Assembly (NCBI GenBank): GCA_023387635.1
Contig: JAEWHU010000148.1
Span: forward strand, 1 to 43,668
Source of the DNA: Bacillota bacterium
GTDB taxonomy: Bacteria > Bacillota > Clostridia > Lachnospirales > Lachnospiraceae
Direction of reading: 5' to 3'
DNA length: 43,668 bases
Shown here: piece by piece, positions 34,556-43,121 of the stretch
Layout: each line of letters begins with the position of its first letter
Numbering within the stretch: the stretch's first letter is position 1
Translations under genes and position numbers: made by a program
Notes under the pieces: model-generated
Told to the model about the DNA's origin: nothing
The model's input: the letters and a program-made list of their open reading frames with translations, nothing else
Databases searched by the model: none

Positions 34556-35611
34556 ATGAAATATACGATGGCAATCATAGGTTTTGGTGGTATGGGTGGA
34601 TGGCATGCAGAAAATGTCTCATCTCGTATAGAAGAGATTTCAGTAAAAGGAGTTTATGATATAAGAGAAGATGCTTTAATAAAGGCAAAAGAAAAAGGTT
34701 TATACACATATTCTACCATAGATGAGTTACTACATGATAATGATATTGATTTAGTAACCATTGCTACACCAAACGATAAACACAAAGAATATGCAATTAT
34801 GTGCTTAAGGGCAGGGAAACATGTAATATGTGAGAAACCAGTTACAATGAATGTAGCAGAATTAGAAGAGATTATAGAAGTTTCAAAAGAATGTGGAAAG
34901 ATTTTTTCCATACACCAAAATCGTAGATGGGATAAGGATTTTGTAATAATTAAAAAATTATTAGATGAGGGAAGTATTGGTCAACCATATTTTATTGAAA
35001 GTCGTGTACAAGGTTCAAGAGGTGCTATGCATGGATGGAGAGGGCATAAAATCAATGGTGGAGGGATGGTACTTGATTGGGGAGTTCATCTAATTGATCA
35101 GTTTCTAAATTTAATTGATTCAAAAGTAGTATCTGTTACAGCACATTTATTGAATCTTTATTCTGATGAAGTTGACGATAATATTAAGATTATACTTCGA
35201 TTTGATAATGGAGTATCAGCCCTATGTGAAATGTCAACTAATTGTTTGATAAATCTTCCACGTTGGCATGTATCTTGTACTGATGGAACAGTAGTTATTG
35301 ATGATTGGAGTTGTGGGGGTAAAATTGTTAAATTGAAATCAGATTCTAAGATGGAATGGGGAGATGATATTGTATATACAGAGGCAGGACCTACACGTAC
35401 CATGGCACCAAGGCCAGTTTATACAACAGATGTTTTAGAACTCCCAGAAGTGCAATCAGATTGGAGTGATTATTACAAAAACATTGTTAAGGTAATGAAT
35501 GGTGAAGGTGAATTAATTGTTAAACCAGAACAAGCACTTCGAGTGATGAAAGTAATTGAGATGATATTTCGCTCCGAGGAAAGTGGAATGGGAATAAGTT
35601 GTAATATTTAA
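34556..35611 (+). CDS. Gfo/Idh/MocA-family oxidoreductase (first)
   Basis: NAD(P)-dependent sugar or cyclitol dehydrogenase of 351 residues. The Rossmann dinucleotide loop is IIGFGGMGGWHAEN near the start. The family Glu-Lys-Pro is in ICEKPVTMN, and the C-terminal substrate domain has NGGGMVLDWGVHLIDQFLNL with the conserved Asp/His pair. GGATGGAGG precedes the ATG. With the ThuA-like gene and a second dehydrogenase downstream, it resembles pathways that oxidise a sugar to a keto-sugar before cleavage. The substrate is unknown. Confidence 0.92.
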   Translation: MKYTMAIIGFGGMGGWHAENVSSRIEEISVKGVYDIREDALIKAKEKGLYTYSTIDELLHDNDIDLVTIATPNDKHKEYAIMCLRAGKHVICEKPVTMNVAELEEIIEVSKECGKIFSIHQNRRWDKDFVIIKKLLDEGSIGQPYFIESRVQGSRGAMHGWRGHKINGGGMVLDWGVHLIDQFLNLIDSKVVSVTAHLLNLYSDEVDDNIKIILRFDNGVSALCEMSTNCLINLPRWHVSCTDGTVVIDDWSCGGKIVKLKSDSKMEWGDDIVYTEAGPTRTMAPRPVYTTDVLELPEVQSDWSDYYKNIVKVMNGEGELIVKPEQALRVMKVIEMIFRSEESGMGISCNI

Positions 35612-35695
35612 GCAATAATTTTTATTGTACAGAATAGTTTTCTAGTAGAGATGATGTAAGGATAAAAGAAAATATAAATATAGAAAGGATGCCAT

Positions 35696-35809
35696 ATGGT
35701 TTTTATTCCAACCAATTTTTGTGGCAATATCACATCTAGAAAATGTGATATAAATGGTGTGTATAATGAAGAAAGCATTAATATTCCAAGGTGGATGGGA
35801 TGGGCATGA
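35696..35809 (+). CDS. Possible 37-codon leader ORF overlapping the thuA-like start
   Basis: A short frame from ATG 35696 to TGA 35809 has a better ribosome site (AAAGGA, 35684-35689) than the gene it overlaps. It contains the hairpin at 35727-35751 and runs 44 bases into the ThuA-like gene in another frame. The peptide (MVFIPTNFCGNITSRK and onward) has no recognised family. It may be a regulatory upstream ORF or simply chance. Confidence 0.3.
   Translation: MVFIPTNFCGNITSRKCDINGVYNEESINIPRWMGWA
35727..35751 (+). promoter_or_regulatory. 9-bp hairpin just before the thuA-like start
   Basis: ATATCACAT (35727-35735) and ATGTGATAT (35743-35751) with a 7-base loop, 14 bases before ATG 35766. The start has no clear Shine-Dalgarno, so the hairpin could tune translation. 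Confidence 0.6.
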
Positions 35810-36488
35810 ACCTGTATTAGTAGCAAAAAGATTTGCAGATTTATTAGAGAAGAATAGTTATGAAGTAATGATTTACGATACTCTAGATTGTTTAGCAGAC
35901 GTGAATGAATTAAAGAAATTAGATTTAATTGTTTCTTGCTGGACCATGGGAGAAATTGATAATCAATATGTTAAAAATGTTGCAGAAGCAGTTGGTACTG
36001 GTGTAGGTCTTGCAGGTTGCCATGGAGGAATGTGTGATTCCTTCCGTAATAATACAGAGTGGCAGTTTATGACGGGTGGTCAATGGGTTAGCCATCCAGG
36101 TGGTGATGGTATAGACTATATGGTTAATATTTGCCATGGTTCTAGTCCTATTACAGAGGGAATTGAAGATTTCCCTGTATGCAGTGAACATTATTATCTA
36201 CATATTGATCCATCCATTGAAGTACTTGCTACAACTAGATTTCCAAGTGTTAATTACTATCATATATCCAATAAGCCAGTGGATATGCCAGTGGTATGGA
36301 CAAAATATTGGGGGAATGGGAGAGTGTTTTACACAGCTCTTGGTCACCATGATGATGTATTTGATAAATCACCAAGTGCTGGTGTTTTAATGGAACGAGG
36401 AATGCTTTGGGCAGGGGAAGGCAAAGAATTTGCTATTAAAAATAATTTAGGTACTGAACGTTTTATAAATGATGCGAAAATGTATTAA
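35766..36488 (+). CDS. ThuA-like protein
   Basis: Protein of the trehalose-utilisation ThuA family with a class I glutamine-amidotransferase-like fold, about 240 residues. Motifs: MKKALIFQGGWDGHEP at the start, GVGLAGCHGGMCDSF (the position of the amidotransferase nucleophile elbow), and VWTKYWGNGRVFYTALGHHDD near the end. In Sinorhizobium, ThuA works with the dehydrogenase ThuB in 3-keto-disaccharide metabolism; here it lies between two dehydrogenases of ThuB's superfamily. ATG 35754 is also in frame; I prefer 35766, where homologues begin. The ribosome site is poor. Confidence 0.85.
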   Translation: MKKALIFQGGWDGHEPVLVAKRFADLLEKNSYEVMIYDTLDCLADVNELKKLDLIVSCWTMGEIDNQYVKNVAEAVGTGVGLAGCHGGMCDSFRNNTEWQFMTGGQWVSHPGGDGIDYMVNICHGSSPITEGIEDFPVCSEHYYLHIDPSIEVLATTRFPSVNYYHISNKPVDMPVVWTKYWGNGRVFYTALGHHDDVFDKSPSAGVLMERGMLWAGEGKEFAIKNNLGTERFINDAKMY

Positions 36489-36515
36489 TAATAAAAATAG
36501 AGGGAGAACTAGATA

Positions 36516-37613
36516 ATGATTAGAATTGGTATGGTTGGTGTTGGTGCCATTAGTGGTATATATTTAAAAAATCTTACAGAAGTATTTAAAGAGGTTGAGT
36601 TAGTTGCTGTTTGTGATTTAGTGAAAGAAAAAGCTGAAAAAGCCATGGAGGAATATAAGATACCTAAAATATATGATACCATGGAGGAATTATTTGCTGA
36701 CCCTGAAATAGATATTGTTCTTAATCTAACACGTCCTTATGAGCATTTTGATGTTTCCTATCAAGCATTAATGGCAGGAAAGCATGTTTACTCTGAAAAG
36801 CCACTAGCCGCTACGTTAGAAGAAGGCATTAAATTAGTAGAGTTTGCAAAAGAAAAGAAGTTAATGCTTGGTGGTGCGCCGGATACATTTTTAGGTGCTG
36901 GTATACAAACTTGTCGTAAGCTAATAGAAGATGGTTTTATTGGTGATGTAGTAGGAGCGGCAGCATTTATGATTTGCCGTGGACATGAGGGATGGCATCC
37001 AGACCCAGAATTTTATTATAAACATGGTGGCGGGCCAATGATGGATATGGGACCATATTATTTAACAGCGTTAACGAACCTATTAGGTGGAATTAAGAGT
37101 GTAACAGGAGTTGCAAGAACATCCTTTGCAAAAAGGGTTATTAGTAGCAAACCGAAAGAAGGAGAGATTATTGACGTTGAAGTTCCAACCCATGTCACTG
37201 GCATTATGGAATTTGATAGTGGTGCAATAGGAACATTGTTTACCACATTTGATGTACATAACAACGGTCAAGCGCGTTTTGAAATATATGGTTCTGAGGG
37301 TACATTACAAGTTCCAGATCCAAATACCTTTGGAGGACCTATTTATCTATTAAGACCAGAAGAAAAAGAATATAAAGAGATACCATTATTGTTTGACTAT
37401 TCTGCTAATAGTAGAGGTGTTGGTATTGCTGATATGGCAAAAGCACTTGAAACAGGGAGAGAGTGTAGAACAACATATAAACAAACGCTCCATGTGCTAG
37501 AAGCGATGGAAGCGTTTAAGACTAGTAGCGATTTAAGAAAAACCATTGATCTTGAAACTACTTTTATTAAAGAAGAACCAATGAAAAAAAGTCCTATTCT
37601 TGGGGTATTATAA
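36516..37613 (+). CDS. Gfo/Idh/MocA-family oxidoreductase (second)
   Basis: NAD(P)-dependent dehydrogenase of 365 residues. Rossmann loop GMVGVGAISGIYLKN, the Glu-Lys-Pro motif YSEKPLAAT, and the C-terminal domain with GGGPMMDMGPYYLTALTNLLG. It is clearly different from the first dehydrogenase of the cluster, so the two probably act on different carbons or steps rather than being recent duplicates. AGAGGGAGA precedes the ATG, 27 bases after the ThuA-like stop. It is the last gene of the group and is followed by a hairpin. Confidence 0.92.
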   Translation: MIRIGMVGVGAISGIYLKNLTEVFKEVELVAVCDLVKEKAEKAMEEYKIPKIYDTMEELFADPEIDIVLNLTRPYEHFDVSYQALMAGKHVYSEKPLAATLEEGIKLVEFAKEKKLMLGGAPDTFLGAGIQTCRKLIEDGFIGDVVGAAAFMICRGHEGWHPDPEFYYKHGGGPMMDMGPYYLTALTNLLGGIKSVTGVARTSFAKRVISSKPKEGEIIDVEVPTHVTGIMEFDSGAIGTLFTTFDVHNNGQARFEIYGSEGTLQVPDPNTFGGPIYLLRPEEKEYKEIPLLFDYSANSRGVGIADMAKALETGRECRTTYKQTLHVLEAMEAFKTSSDLRKTIDLETTFIKEEPMKKSPILGVL

Positions 37614-37708
37614 ATATTTTCGTGGCTTCTCATAAAGGGAGATTATAATCCTATAAGTTAAGATAGTAATAGTTATAAATATTCCAAATCTATTATTATG
37701 AAACAAGA

Positions 37709-37752
37709 ATACCAAGACTCTACACAATAACTTGTGGATACAGTCTTGGTAT
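37709..37752. terminator. Hairpin terminator between converging genes
   Basis: ATACCAAGACT (37709-37719) and AGTCTTGGTAT (37742-37752), 11 bp, with an inner CACAA/TTGTG stem. It lies between the second dehydrogenase and the minus-strand kinase-like gene. Confidence 0.8.
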
Positions 37753-37760
37753 ATTTGTGT

Positions 37761-38240
37761 TTAAAACGGAAAATAATATTTTCTTTTCACGCGCCAAGTA
37801 AAACCGTAATCAATTATAACTGGGCAATTATTAATCACTCCCCAATTTACACGTTTACATAAATCAACTGATAGTAAATTATGCTTTTTTAAAATCGTTC
37901 TAAATTCTTCTATTTGAAACAATTCTCTATTACTTCTAACATTAAAGTACTTCAAGACATAAGAAAAGTGATATAATCGTTCTGCTTTTTCCATTATCAG
38001 TAACATAAAATCTTCTGATACATGTGTAATTTTAGCAAAAATATTAGAATGATTTGTCATTGCAATTTGATATTCAGCTTCATTTTGTGCAATACCTTTT
38101 CTGTTTTTTGCAACTTTGATAACATATCCATTCTCCAGGTCAAATACTCTTCGTCCAGACCCTGAACCTATACATCTGTATTTCCCTTTTCTTATGTTTA
38201 ATATAATTAAATCAAAGTTTATATCTACATTATCCATCAA
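37761..38240 (-). CDS. Very small protein-kinase-like protein
   Basis: At 159 residues this is far below a full kinase domain (about 250), yet the key elements appear in order. The glycine-rich loop is GSGSGRRVF (25-33), the ATP-binding lysine Lys42 is in VIKVAKN, the helix-C glutamate is Glu54 in QNEAE, and a hinge-like LLIMEKAERLY follows. A catalytic-loop-like Asp126...Asn132 (DLCKRVNWG) and a DFG-like Asp144-Tyr-Gly (IIDYGF) complete the set. Similar short kinase-like proteins occur, as I recall, in phages and Firmicutes; their targets are unknown. It is a lone gene on the minus strand. It might be an active kinase, a nucleotide-binding pseudokinase or a toxin-like factor. Confidence 0.65.
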   Translation of the reverse strand: MMDNVDINFDLIILNIRKGKYRCIGSGSGRRVFDLENGYVIKVAKNRKGIAQNEAEYQIAMTNHSNIFAKITHVSEDFMLLIMEKAERLYHFSYVLKYFNVRSNRELFQIEEFRTILKKHNLLSVDLCKRVNWGVINNCPVIIDYGFTWRVKRKYYFPF

Positions 38241-38605
38241 TTAACACCTACTTTTATAAATCTAGTTTTATTTCACCTTTTAAAGACTATATATTTAATA
38301 TCAATACATATTATCTTATTAACTAGGTAGATGAATAGTTCGTGATTTAAAAAGTAATTGACAGAGATGTTTGATTTGTAAAGTTTATTTTACTAAAAAG
38401 AGCTTAAACTAGAAGTATTAAGAAATATGTTTTAGAATAAATAGAAAGTTAATAGAATCTAAAGAGAATCTAAACATTAAATGAAATTATTATTTTAGTG
38501 TATTTTTAATAGAATTGTCTATTGTAATTTTTGAAAGGTTAACTTACAATTACAAAATGTTGTTAAATATTAGAATAACAGGTTAATAATGAAAGGAGTT
38601 ATGAT
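38241..38605. other. Divergent intergenic region before the MacB-type gene
   Basis: No gene seen in 365 bases. An inverted repeat TTGTAATT (38522-38529) with AATTACAA (38548-38555), 18 bases between arms, lies about 50 bases before the ABC transporter start and is a candidate operator. A TTGACA at 38360 lacks a convincing -10 partner. Confidence 0.45.
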
Positions 38606-40966
38606 ATGTTAGAATTAAAGCGTATCAGAAAAGTATATCATACTGGTGATATTGAAACAGTTGCTTTAAATGAAGTAAGTGTAGCTTTTCGCGAGAAAGA
38701 ATTTGTTGCTATTTTAGGAACAAGTGGCTCAGGAAAAACTACTTGCCTAAATATTATTGGTGGCCTAGATCGCTATGATAGCGGGGACTTAATTATTAAA
38801 GGGAAGAAAACCACTGATTTTACAGATAGTGATTGGGATGCATATAGAAATAATTCGGTAGGATTTGTGTTTCAAAGTTACAACTTAATCATGCATTTGA
38901 GTATTGTAGCAAATGTAGAACTAGGTATGACATTAAGTGGAGTATCAAAAGAAGATAAACATAAACGTGCTATTGAAGTGTTAAAACAAGTTGGACTTGA
39001 AAAGCATATAGGAAAGAAACCAAATCAACTGTCAGGTGGTCAAATGCAACGTGTTGCTATTGCAAGAGCATTGGCAAATGATCCAGAAATATTACTTTGT
39101 GATGAACCAACTGGTGCACTAGATTCTGTAACCAGTACACAAATCATGGATTTAATCAAGGAAGTTGCAAAAGACCGTTTGGTTATTATGGTAACACATA
39201 ATCCTGATATTGCAAAACAATATGCAGATAGAATTATTAAATTCCAAGATGGGGATATTATATCAGATTCAAATCCACACAAGGAAGGACAGAAAGAATC
39301 TAATTTTAAGTTAACGAAAACTAGTATGAAGTTTACGACAGCTTTATCTCTTTCATTAAATAACATTAAAACAAAGCTTGGCAGAACCTTTTTAACAGCC
39401 TTTGCGTCCAGTATAGGTATTATAGGAATTGCAGTAATTTTAAGTTTATCAACAGGCTTTCAAAAGCAGGTTGATAATATGCAAAGAGATACAATGTCAC
39501 AGTTTCCAGTCATGGTGTCTCAAGTAGCAATGGAAATTAACGAAGAGACAATGATGGAAACCCAAAAAATGATGCAAGACAAGATGAATGGTAACGCAGA
39601 GTATAGTGATTCAGATAAAATATTTTTATACGATGCAAATGAAAATAAAAGAACCCATAAAAATATATTTACAGATGAATATATTGAATATGTGGAGAAT
39701 ATTGATACAAAAATAAGTGGTAGCATTGGTTATACAAGAATAACAGGTATGAATGTTCTACGTCAAATAGATGGAGAAACTATGCCTGTTAAATTAGCTA
39801 GTTCTGACATGAACTCTATGGGTGGCGGTCCTATGGCTAATTCGGATATGTCAGCTATGGGAATTTCCTCTTATCCAACGAAATTAGATGGTAGTGATGA
39901 GAATTATGTGAAAGAAAATTATGAACTACTTGCTGGGGAATATCCAGAAAAAGTAACGGACCTTGTTCTTGTAATTAGTGAAAGTAATAGACTTGATTCT
40001 AATATCTTAGAAAATCTAGGTTTTGATGTAACAGATAAAGAAACCATCGATTTTAATGACATTGTAGGAACAGAATTTAAGATTATTAATAATGATGACT
40101 ATTATGTAAATTCGGAATATGGTACTTTTTTACCTAATTCAGATTATGAAGCAATGTATGATTCAAAAGATAGTATAAGTGCTACGATTACAGGTATTGT
40201 AAGAGTTAAAAAGGAAGCAAAGCTAGGCTTATTAGCGTCTGGTATTGCTTATAGTGATGAACTTACTAGTCTTATTATTGAAGAAAATAAAGATTCTAAA
40301 ATAGTTACTGCTCAATTAAATAGTGATAAAAATGTTATTACTATGGAGGATATGGATGAAGATACGAAAAGTAGCTTTATCGCTTACTTAGGAGGCGATA
40401 GTAAACCATATATGATAATGATCTACCCTACAAGTTTTGAAGCAAAAGATGATGTTTTGGCATATTTAGATGCTTATAACGAAGGAAAAAATGAGAAAGA
40501 TAGAATTATATATACTGATTTAGCTGGAACCATATCAAATATGACAGGTAATATTATGGATGCAATTACTATTGTATTAATTGCATTTGCTGCAATATCC
40601 TTAGTTACTAGTATGATAATGATTAGTATCATCACTTATACTTCTGTATTAGAGCGTACCAAGGAAATTGGTATATTAAAAGCATTAGGTGCTAGAAAGA
40701 AAGATATCACTCGTGTGTTTGATGCAGAAACGTTTATCTTAGGTATTGGTTCAGGTACTCTAGGGGTATTAGTTGCTTGGCTTCTAACATTCCCAATTAA
40801 TAGTATACTATATAAAATAACTGATTTGGAAAATATAGCTCAGCTACAACCATTACATGGTCTTACCTTAATTGTAATAAGTACTGTATTAACGATGATT
40901 GGTGGTCATATTCCAGCTAAAATGGCTGCAAAAAAAGATGCTGTAGAGGCACTTAGAAGTGAATAA
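38606..40966 (+). CDS. Fused MacB-type ABC transporter (ATPase plus FtsX-like permease)
   Basis: A 786-residue half-transporter that would work as a dimer to export or sense lipids, peptides or antibiotics. The N-terminal ATPase (1-230) has Walker A GTSGSGKTT, signature LSGGQMQRVAIARAL and Walker B LLCDEPTGALD. The permease begins about 250 with a first helix (about 272-292), then a large extracytoplasmic domain (about 295-650). Three helices in FtsX style follow, ending with the IPAKMAAKKDAVEALRSE coupling segment. AAGGAG precedes the ATG. No linked two-component system or membrane-fusion protein is seen, unlike the Bce or Gram-negative MacAB systems. Confidence 0.9.
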   Translation: MLELKRIRKVYHTGDIETVALNEVSVAFREKEFVAILGTSGSGKTTCLNIIGGLDRYDSGDLIIKGKKTTDFTDSDWDAYRNNSVGFVFQSYNLIMHLSIVANVELGMTLSGVSKEDKHKRAIEVLKQVGLEKHIGKKPNQLSGGQMQRVAIARALANDPEILLCDEPTGALDSVTSTQIMDLIKEVAKDRLVIMVTHNPDIAKQYADRIIKFQDGDIISDSNPHKEGQKESNFKLTKTSMKFTTALSLSLNNIKTKLGRTFLTAFASSIGIIGIAVILSLSTGFQKQVDNMQRDTMSQFPVMVSQVAMEINEETMMETQKMMQDKMNGNAEYSDSDKIFLYDANENKRTHKNIFTDEYIEYVENIDTKISGSIGYTRITGMNVLRQIDGETMPVKLASSDMNSMGGGPMANSDMSAMGISSYPTKLDGSDENYVKENYELLAGEYPEKVTDLVLVISESNRLDSNILENLGFDVTDKETIDFNDIVGTEFKIINNDDYYVNSEYGTFLPNSDYEAMYDSKDSISATITGIVRVKKEAKLGLLASGIAYSDELTSLIIEENKDSKIVTAQLNSDKNVITMEDMDEDTKSSFIAYLGGDSKPYMIMIYPTSFEAKDDVLAYLDAYNEGKNEKDRIIYTDLAGTISNMTGNIMDAITIVLIAFAAISLVTSMIMISIITYTSVLERTKEIGILKALGARKKDITRVFDAETFILGIGSGTLGVLVAWLLTFPINSILYKITDLENIAQLQPLHGLTLIVISTVLTMIGGHIPAKMAAKKDAVEALRSE

Positions 40967-41061
40967 AATATAGATAAGTGTGTGAGCATTGCCAAAGAGA
41001 ATGAGGAACATAAACATAATTTTGGAATAGAATGTTATGTAGATATTTTAGGAGGCTCATT

Positions 41062-41616
41062 TTGAATAGTCCAATATATTTTAATTTAAGTGAAGTAGCA
41101 CTAATGAATCAATTAAGAAATTTATGGACAGACCATGTAATGTGGACGAGAGAATTTATAATTAGTACAGCGGCAAGTCTTTCCGCAATTGATGCGGTTA
41201 CAGCTAGATTATTACAAAATCCAAGTGATTTTGCAGAGCTACTAAGCATGGTATATGGTATGGAAGTAGCAGAAAACTTTAAAAAGTTATTTACTGAGCA
41301 TTTACTAATTGCAGCAGATTTAGTCAATGCTGCAAAAGCTGGTGATACCCAAAAAGTAGATGAAGCAAGAGTTAAGTGGTATAATAATGCAGATGAAATT
41401 GCTAAGTTTTTATCTGAAATTAATCCCTATTGGAGTGAAATGTTGTGGCAAAAGTATATGTACGGACATTTGGCAATGACAGAACAAGAAGCTGTGGCAA
41501 GATTAAATGGCCAATATGAAGAGGATGTTAAGTTATTTGATCAAATTAAAGAAGAAGCCTTAGAGATGGCAGACTATATGTTTGAAGGTATTAGGCAGCA
41601 ATTTAGTATTAGTTAG
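41062..41616 (+). CDS. Conserved all-helical protein, function unknown
   Basis: 184 residues, almost entirely alpha-helical by composition, with no signal or membrane segment. Segments such as LRNLWTDHVMWTREFIIST, HLLIAADLVNAAKAGD, WYNNADEIAKFL and INPYWSEMLWQKYMYGHL recur, to my recollection, in many Firmicutes proteins without known function. The frame is open from ATG 41032, but AGGAGG at 41049-41055 is placed to serve TTG 41062. The gene is 95 bases after the ABC transporter and may be expressed with it. Confidence 0.72.
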   Translation: MNSPIYFNLSEVALMNQLRNLWTDHVMWTREFIISTAASLSAIDAVTARLLQNPSDFAELLSMVYGMEVAENFKKLFTEHLLIAADLVNAAKAGDTQKVDEARVKWYNNADEIAKFLSEINPYWSEMLWQKYMYGHLAMTEQEAVARLNGQYEEDVKLFDQIKEEALEMADYMFEGIRQQFSIS

Positions 41617-41640
41617 TTTAGAAGTACATGAATAAGATGA

Positions 41641-41690
41641 AATATAGCTGTGAAAATGTTCACAGCTATATTATATAATATTATTTTTTT
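41641..41690. terminator. Bidirectional terminator
   Basis: A perfect 14-bp stem AATATAGCTGTGAA (41641-41654) with TTCACAGCTATATT (41659-41672), a tetraloop and T-rich tail. It ends the helical-protein gene and the converging GH5 gene. Confidence 0.9.
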
Positions 41691-41692
41691 TA

Positions 41693-42961
41693 CTAGTTTA
41701 GACCGCTCATAAGTGAATCAATTATATTTTGAAAAACCCAAGTATTGTTTCTTCTATCAAGTAAGCCAAAGTTTTCTCCATCTCCTATAAAGGAACCATT
41801 ATCCCACCAAATACAAGGGATACCTATCTCGGTTGCTTTCCTTACATAATATTCTGACCAAGCAATTCTGCTTTCTATATTATTTTTATCTCTTGCACCA
41901 AACTCACCTATAATAACTGGAATTCCCTTGCTAATAAAATTAGTATGTATATTCTCCATTAACCAATCAATTTCTTTTGTATCATTTTTATTTTCTGGAC
42001 TAAAAGTCGAGGAACCATCAGGATTTAGGGCAAAATCATATGGTGTATAACCATGAATTGAAACAATAAGTTTATCATCATCTGGAACAAAAAAATCGGT
42101 CCATGCATCAGGATTAGAAGATGCAGCATAGGGTGGAATCATTAAATGGCGCAGGGGATTGTTACCCTCTAAATTTCGAATTGTGTCTATGAAGGTTTTA
42201 TTTAACTGATTTATAACGTCACGGCTTTCAATAGTTCCACTAGTCCATTCATATTCTGTATTATACATTCTAGGTTCATTTAGGCCTTCAAAAATAAGAT
42301 GCTCATCGTATGCCATAAAGTGATTACCAATCTGAGTCCAAAGTGCAGTAAGCATTTCCTTTGCAGCTTCTAAATTCTCATAAGAAGGATAATGCCATTG
42401 TTCGTGATGAAGATTAAGTATGACATACATGTTATTATCAATTGCGTAGTCAACAATTTCTCTTGTCCTATTTAGCCAAGATTCCGAAATTTTACTTTCT
42501 GAAACTAAATGGTTTTCCCAAGTTGTTGGTATACGAATAATATTAAATCCAGCATCTTTTACTTTATCGATATTTTCTTTGGCAGTGAATGGATTGCCCC
42601 ATGATATCTCCGAATTAATTCCTTCATCTCCTGTAGCATCTAAGGTATTACCAAGATTCCACCCAATTTTTATTTCTTTAATCAATTCAATAGAAGTTAT
42701 ATCTCTAATTGGAGATATGGTATTTTCTGAAATTTGTTCTTCTTCAATAATGGGTAAGGTATTATATAAGTTGGTTGTTGGATTAACTTCAATACTATCT
42801 TTCATCTTTGCTCCTTCCTTGCTTTCTAAAATGTGAGTAATAGAGATGTCTTCTTGTTCTGCATTTGTTATATGGTCGGATGACTTACCACTATTTTTCT
42901 GACAAGATACGAGAATAGTCATTAATAAAAATAGAATAAATATGTATTTTACTTTGCTCAT
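41693..42961 (-). CDS. GH5 endoglucanase lipoprotein
   Basis: Cell-surface cellulase that cuts internal beta-1,4-glucan (or mannan/xyloglucan) links. At 422 residues it has a lipoprotein signal with lipobox ILVSC (Cys20), an acidic linker of about 65 residues, and a GH5 TIM barrel from about 88 (IKIGWNLGNTLDA). The acid/base is Glu229 in FEGLNEPR and the nucleophile Glu353 in VIIGEFGA. Other active-site residues are seen in LNLHHEQWH and VSIHGYTPYDF. No carbohydrate-binding module or dockerin, so the enzyme is tethered to the membrane rather than to substrate or a cellulosome. GGGAGGG lies before the ATG. Confidence 0.93.
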   Translation of the reverse strand: MSKVKYIFILFLLMTILVSCQKNSGKSSDHITNAEQEDISITHILESKEGAKMKDSIEVNPTTNLYNTLPIIEEEQISENTISPIRDITSIELIKEIKIGWNLGNTLDATGDEGINSEISWGNPFTAKENIDKVKDAGFNIIRIPTTWENHLVSESKISESWLNRTREIVDYAIDNNMYVILNLHHEQWHYPSYENLEAAKEMLTALWTQIGNHFMAYDEHLIFEGLNEPRMYNTEYEWTSGTIESRDVINQLNKTFIDTIRNLEGNNPLRHLMIPPYAASSNPDAWTDFFVPDDDKLIVSIHGYTPYDFALNPDGSSTFSPENKNDTKEIDWLMENIHTNFISKGIPVIIGEFGARDKNNIESRIAWSEYYVRKATEIGIPCIWWDNGSFIGDGENFGLLDRRNNTWVFQNIIDSLMSGLN

Positions 42962-42998
42962 CTATAAGTACCCTCCCAAGATTATAATTACTAATTTT

Positions 42999-43027
42999 AT
43001 TATATCATACTATAGGGGGCAGTGCCC
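42999..43027 (-). promoter_or_regulatory. GH5 promoter region with an 11-bp palindrome
   Basis: On the minus strand a TATAAT box lies at 43004-42999. Where the -35 should be, there is instead a GC-rich perfect palindrome GGGCAGTGCCC (43017-43027) in otherwise very AT-rich sequence. It is a candidate binding site for a regulator of the cellulase. Confidence 0.5.
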
Positions 43028-43080
43028 TATCTTATTTTAATTAATATTTGTATTATATTATAATGTTTAACTATTTACAT

Positions 43081-43113
43081 AAAAAAGTAGAGATATATTA
43101 TCTCTACTTTTTT
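43081..43113 (-). terminator. Terminator of the Pro/Cys-repeat gene
   Basis: A perfect 15-bp stem (43081-43095 with 43099-43113, AAAAAAGTAGAGATA arm) and a three-base loop, flanked by A and T runs. It lies nine bases past the minus-strand stop. Confidence 0.92.
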
Positions 43114-43121
43114 ACGTTATA

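Noticed and set aside
38606..40966. Bce-type antibiotic detoxification module
   Set aside because: ATPase and permease are fused and there is no BceRS-like two-component pair; the MacB-type label is safer.
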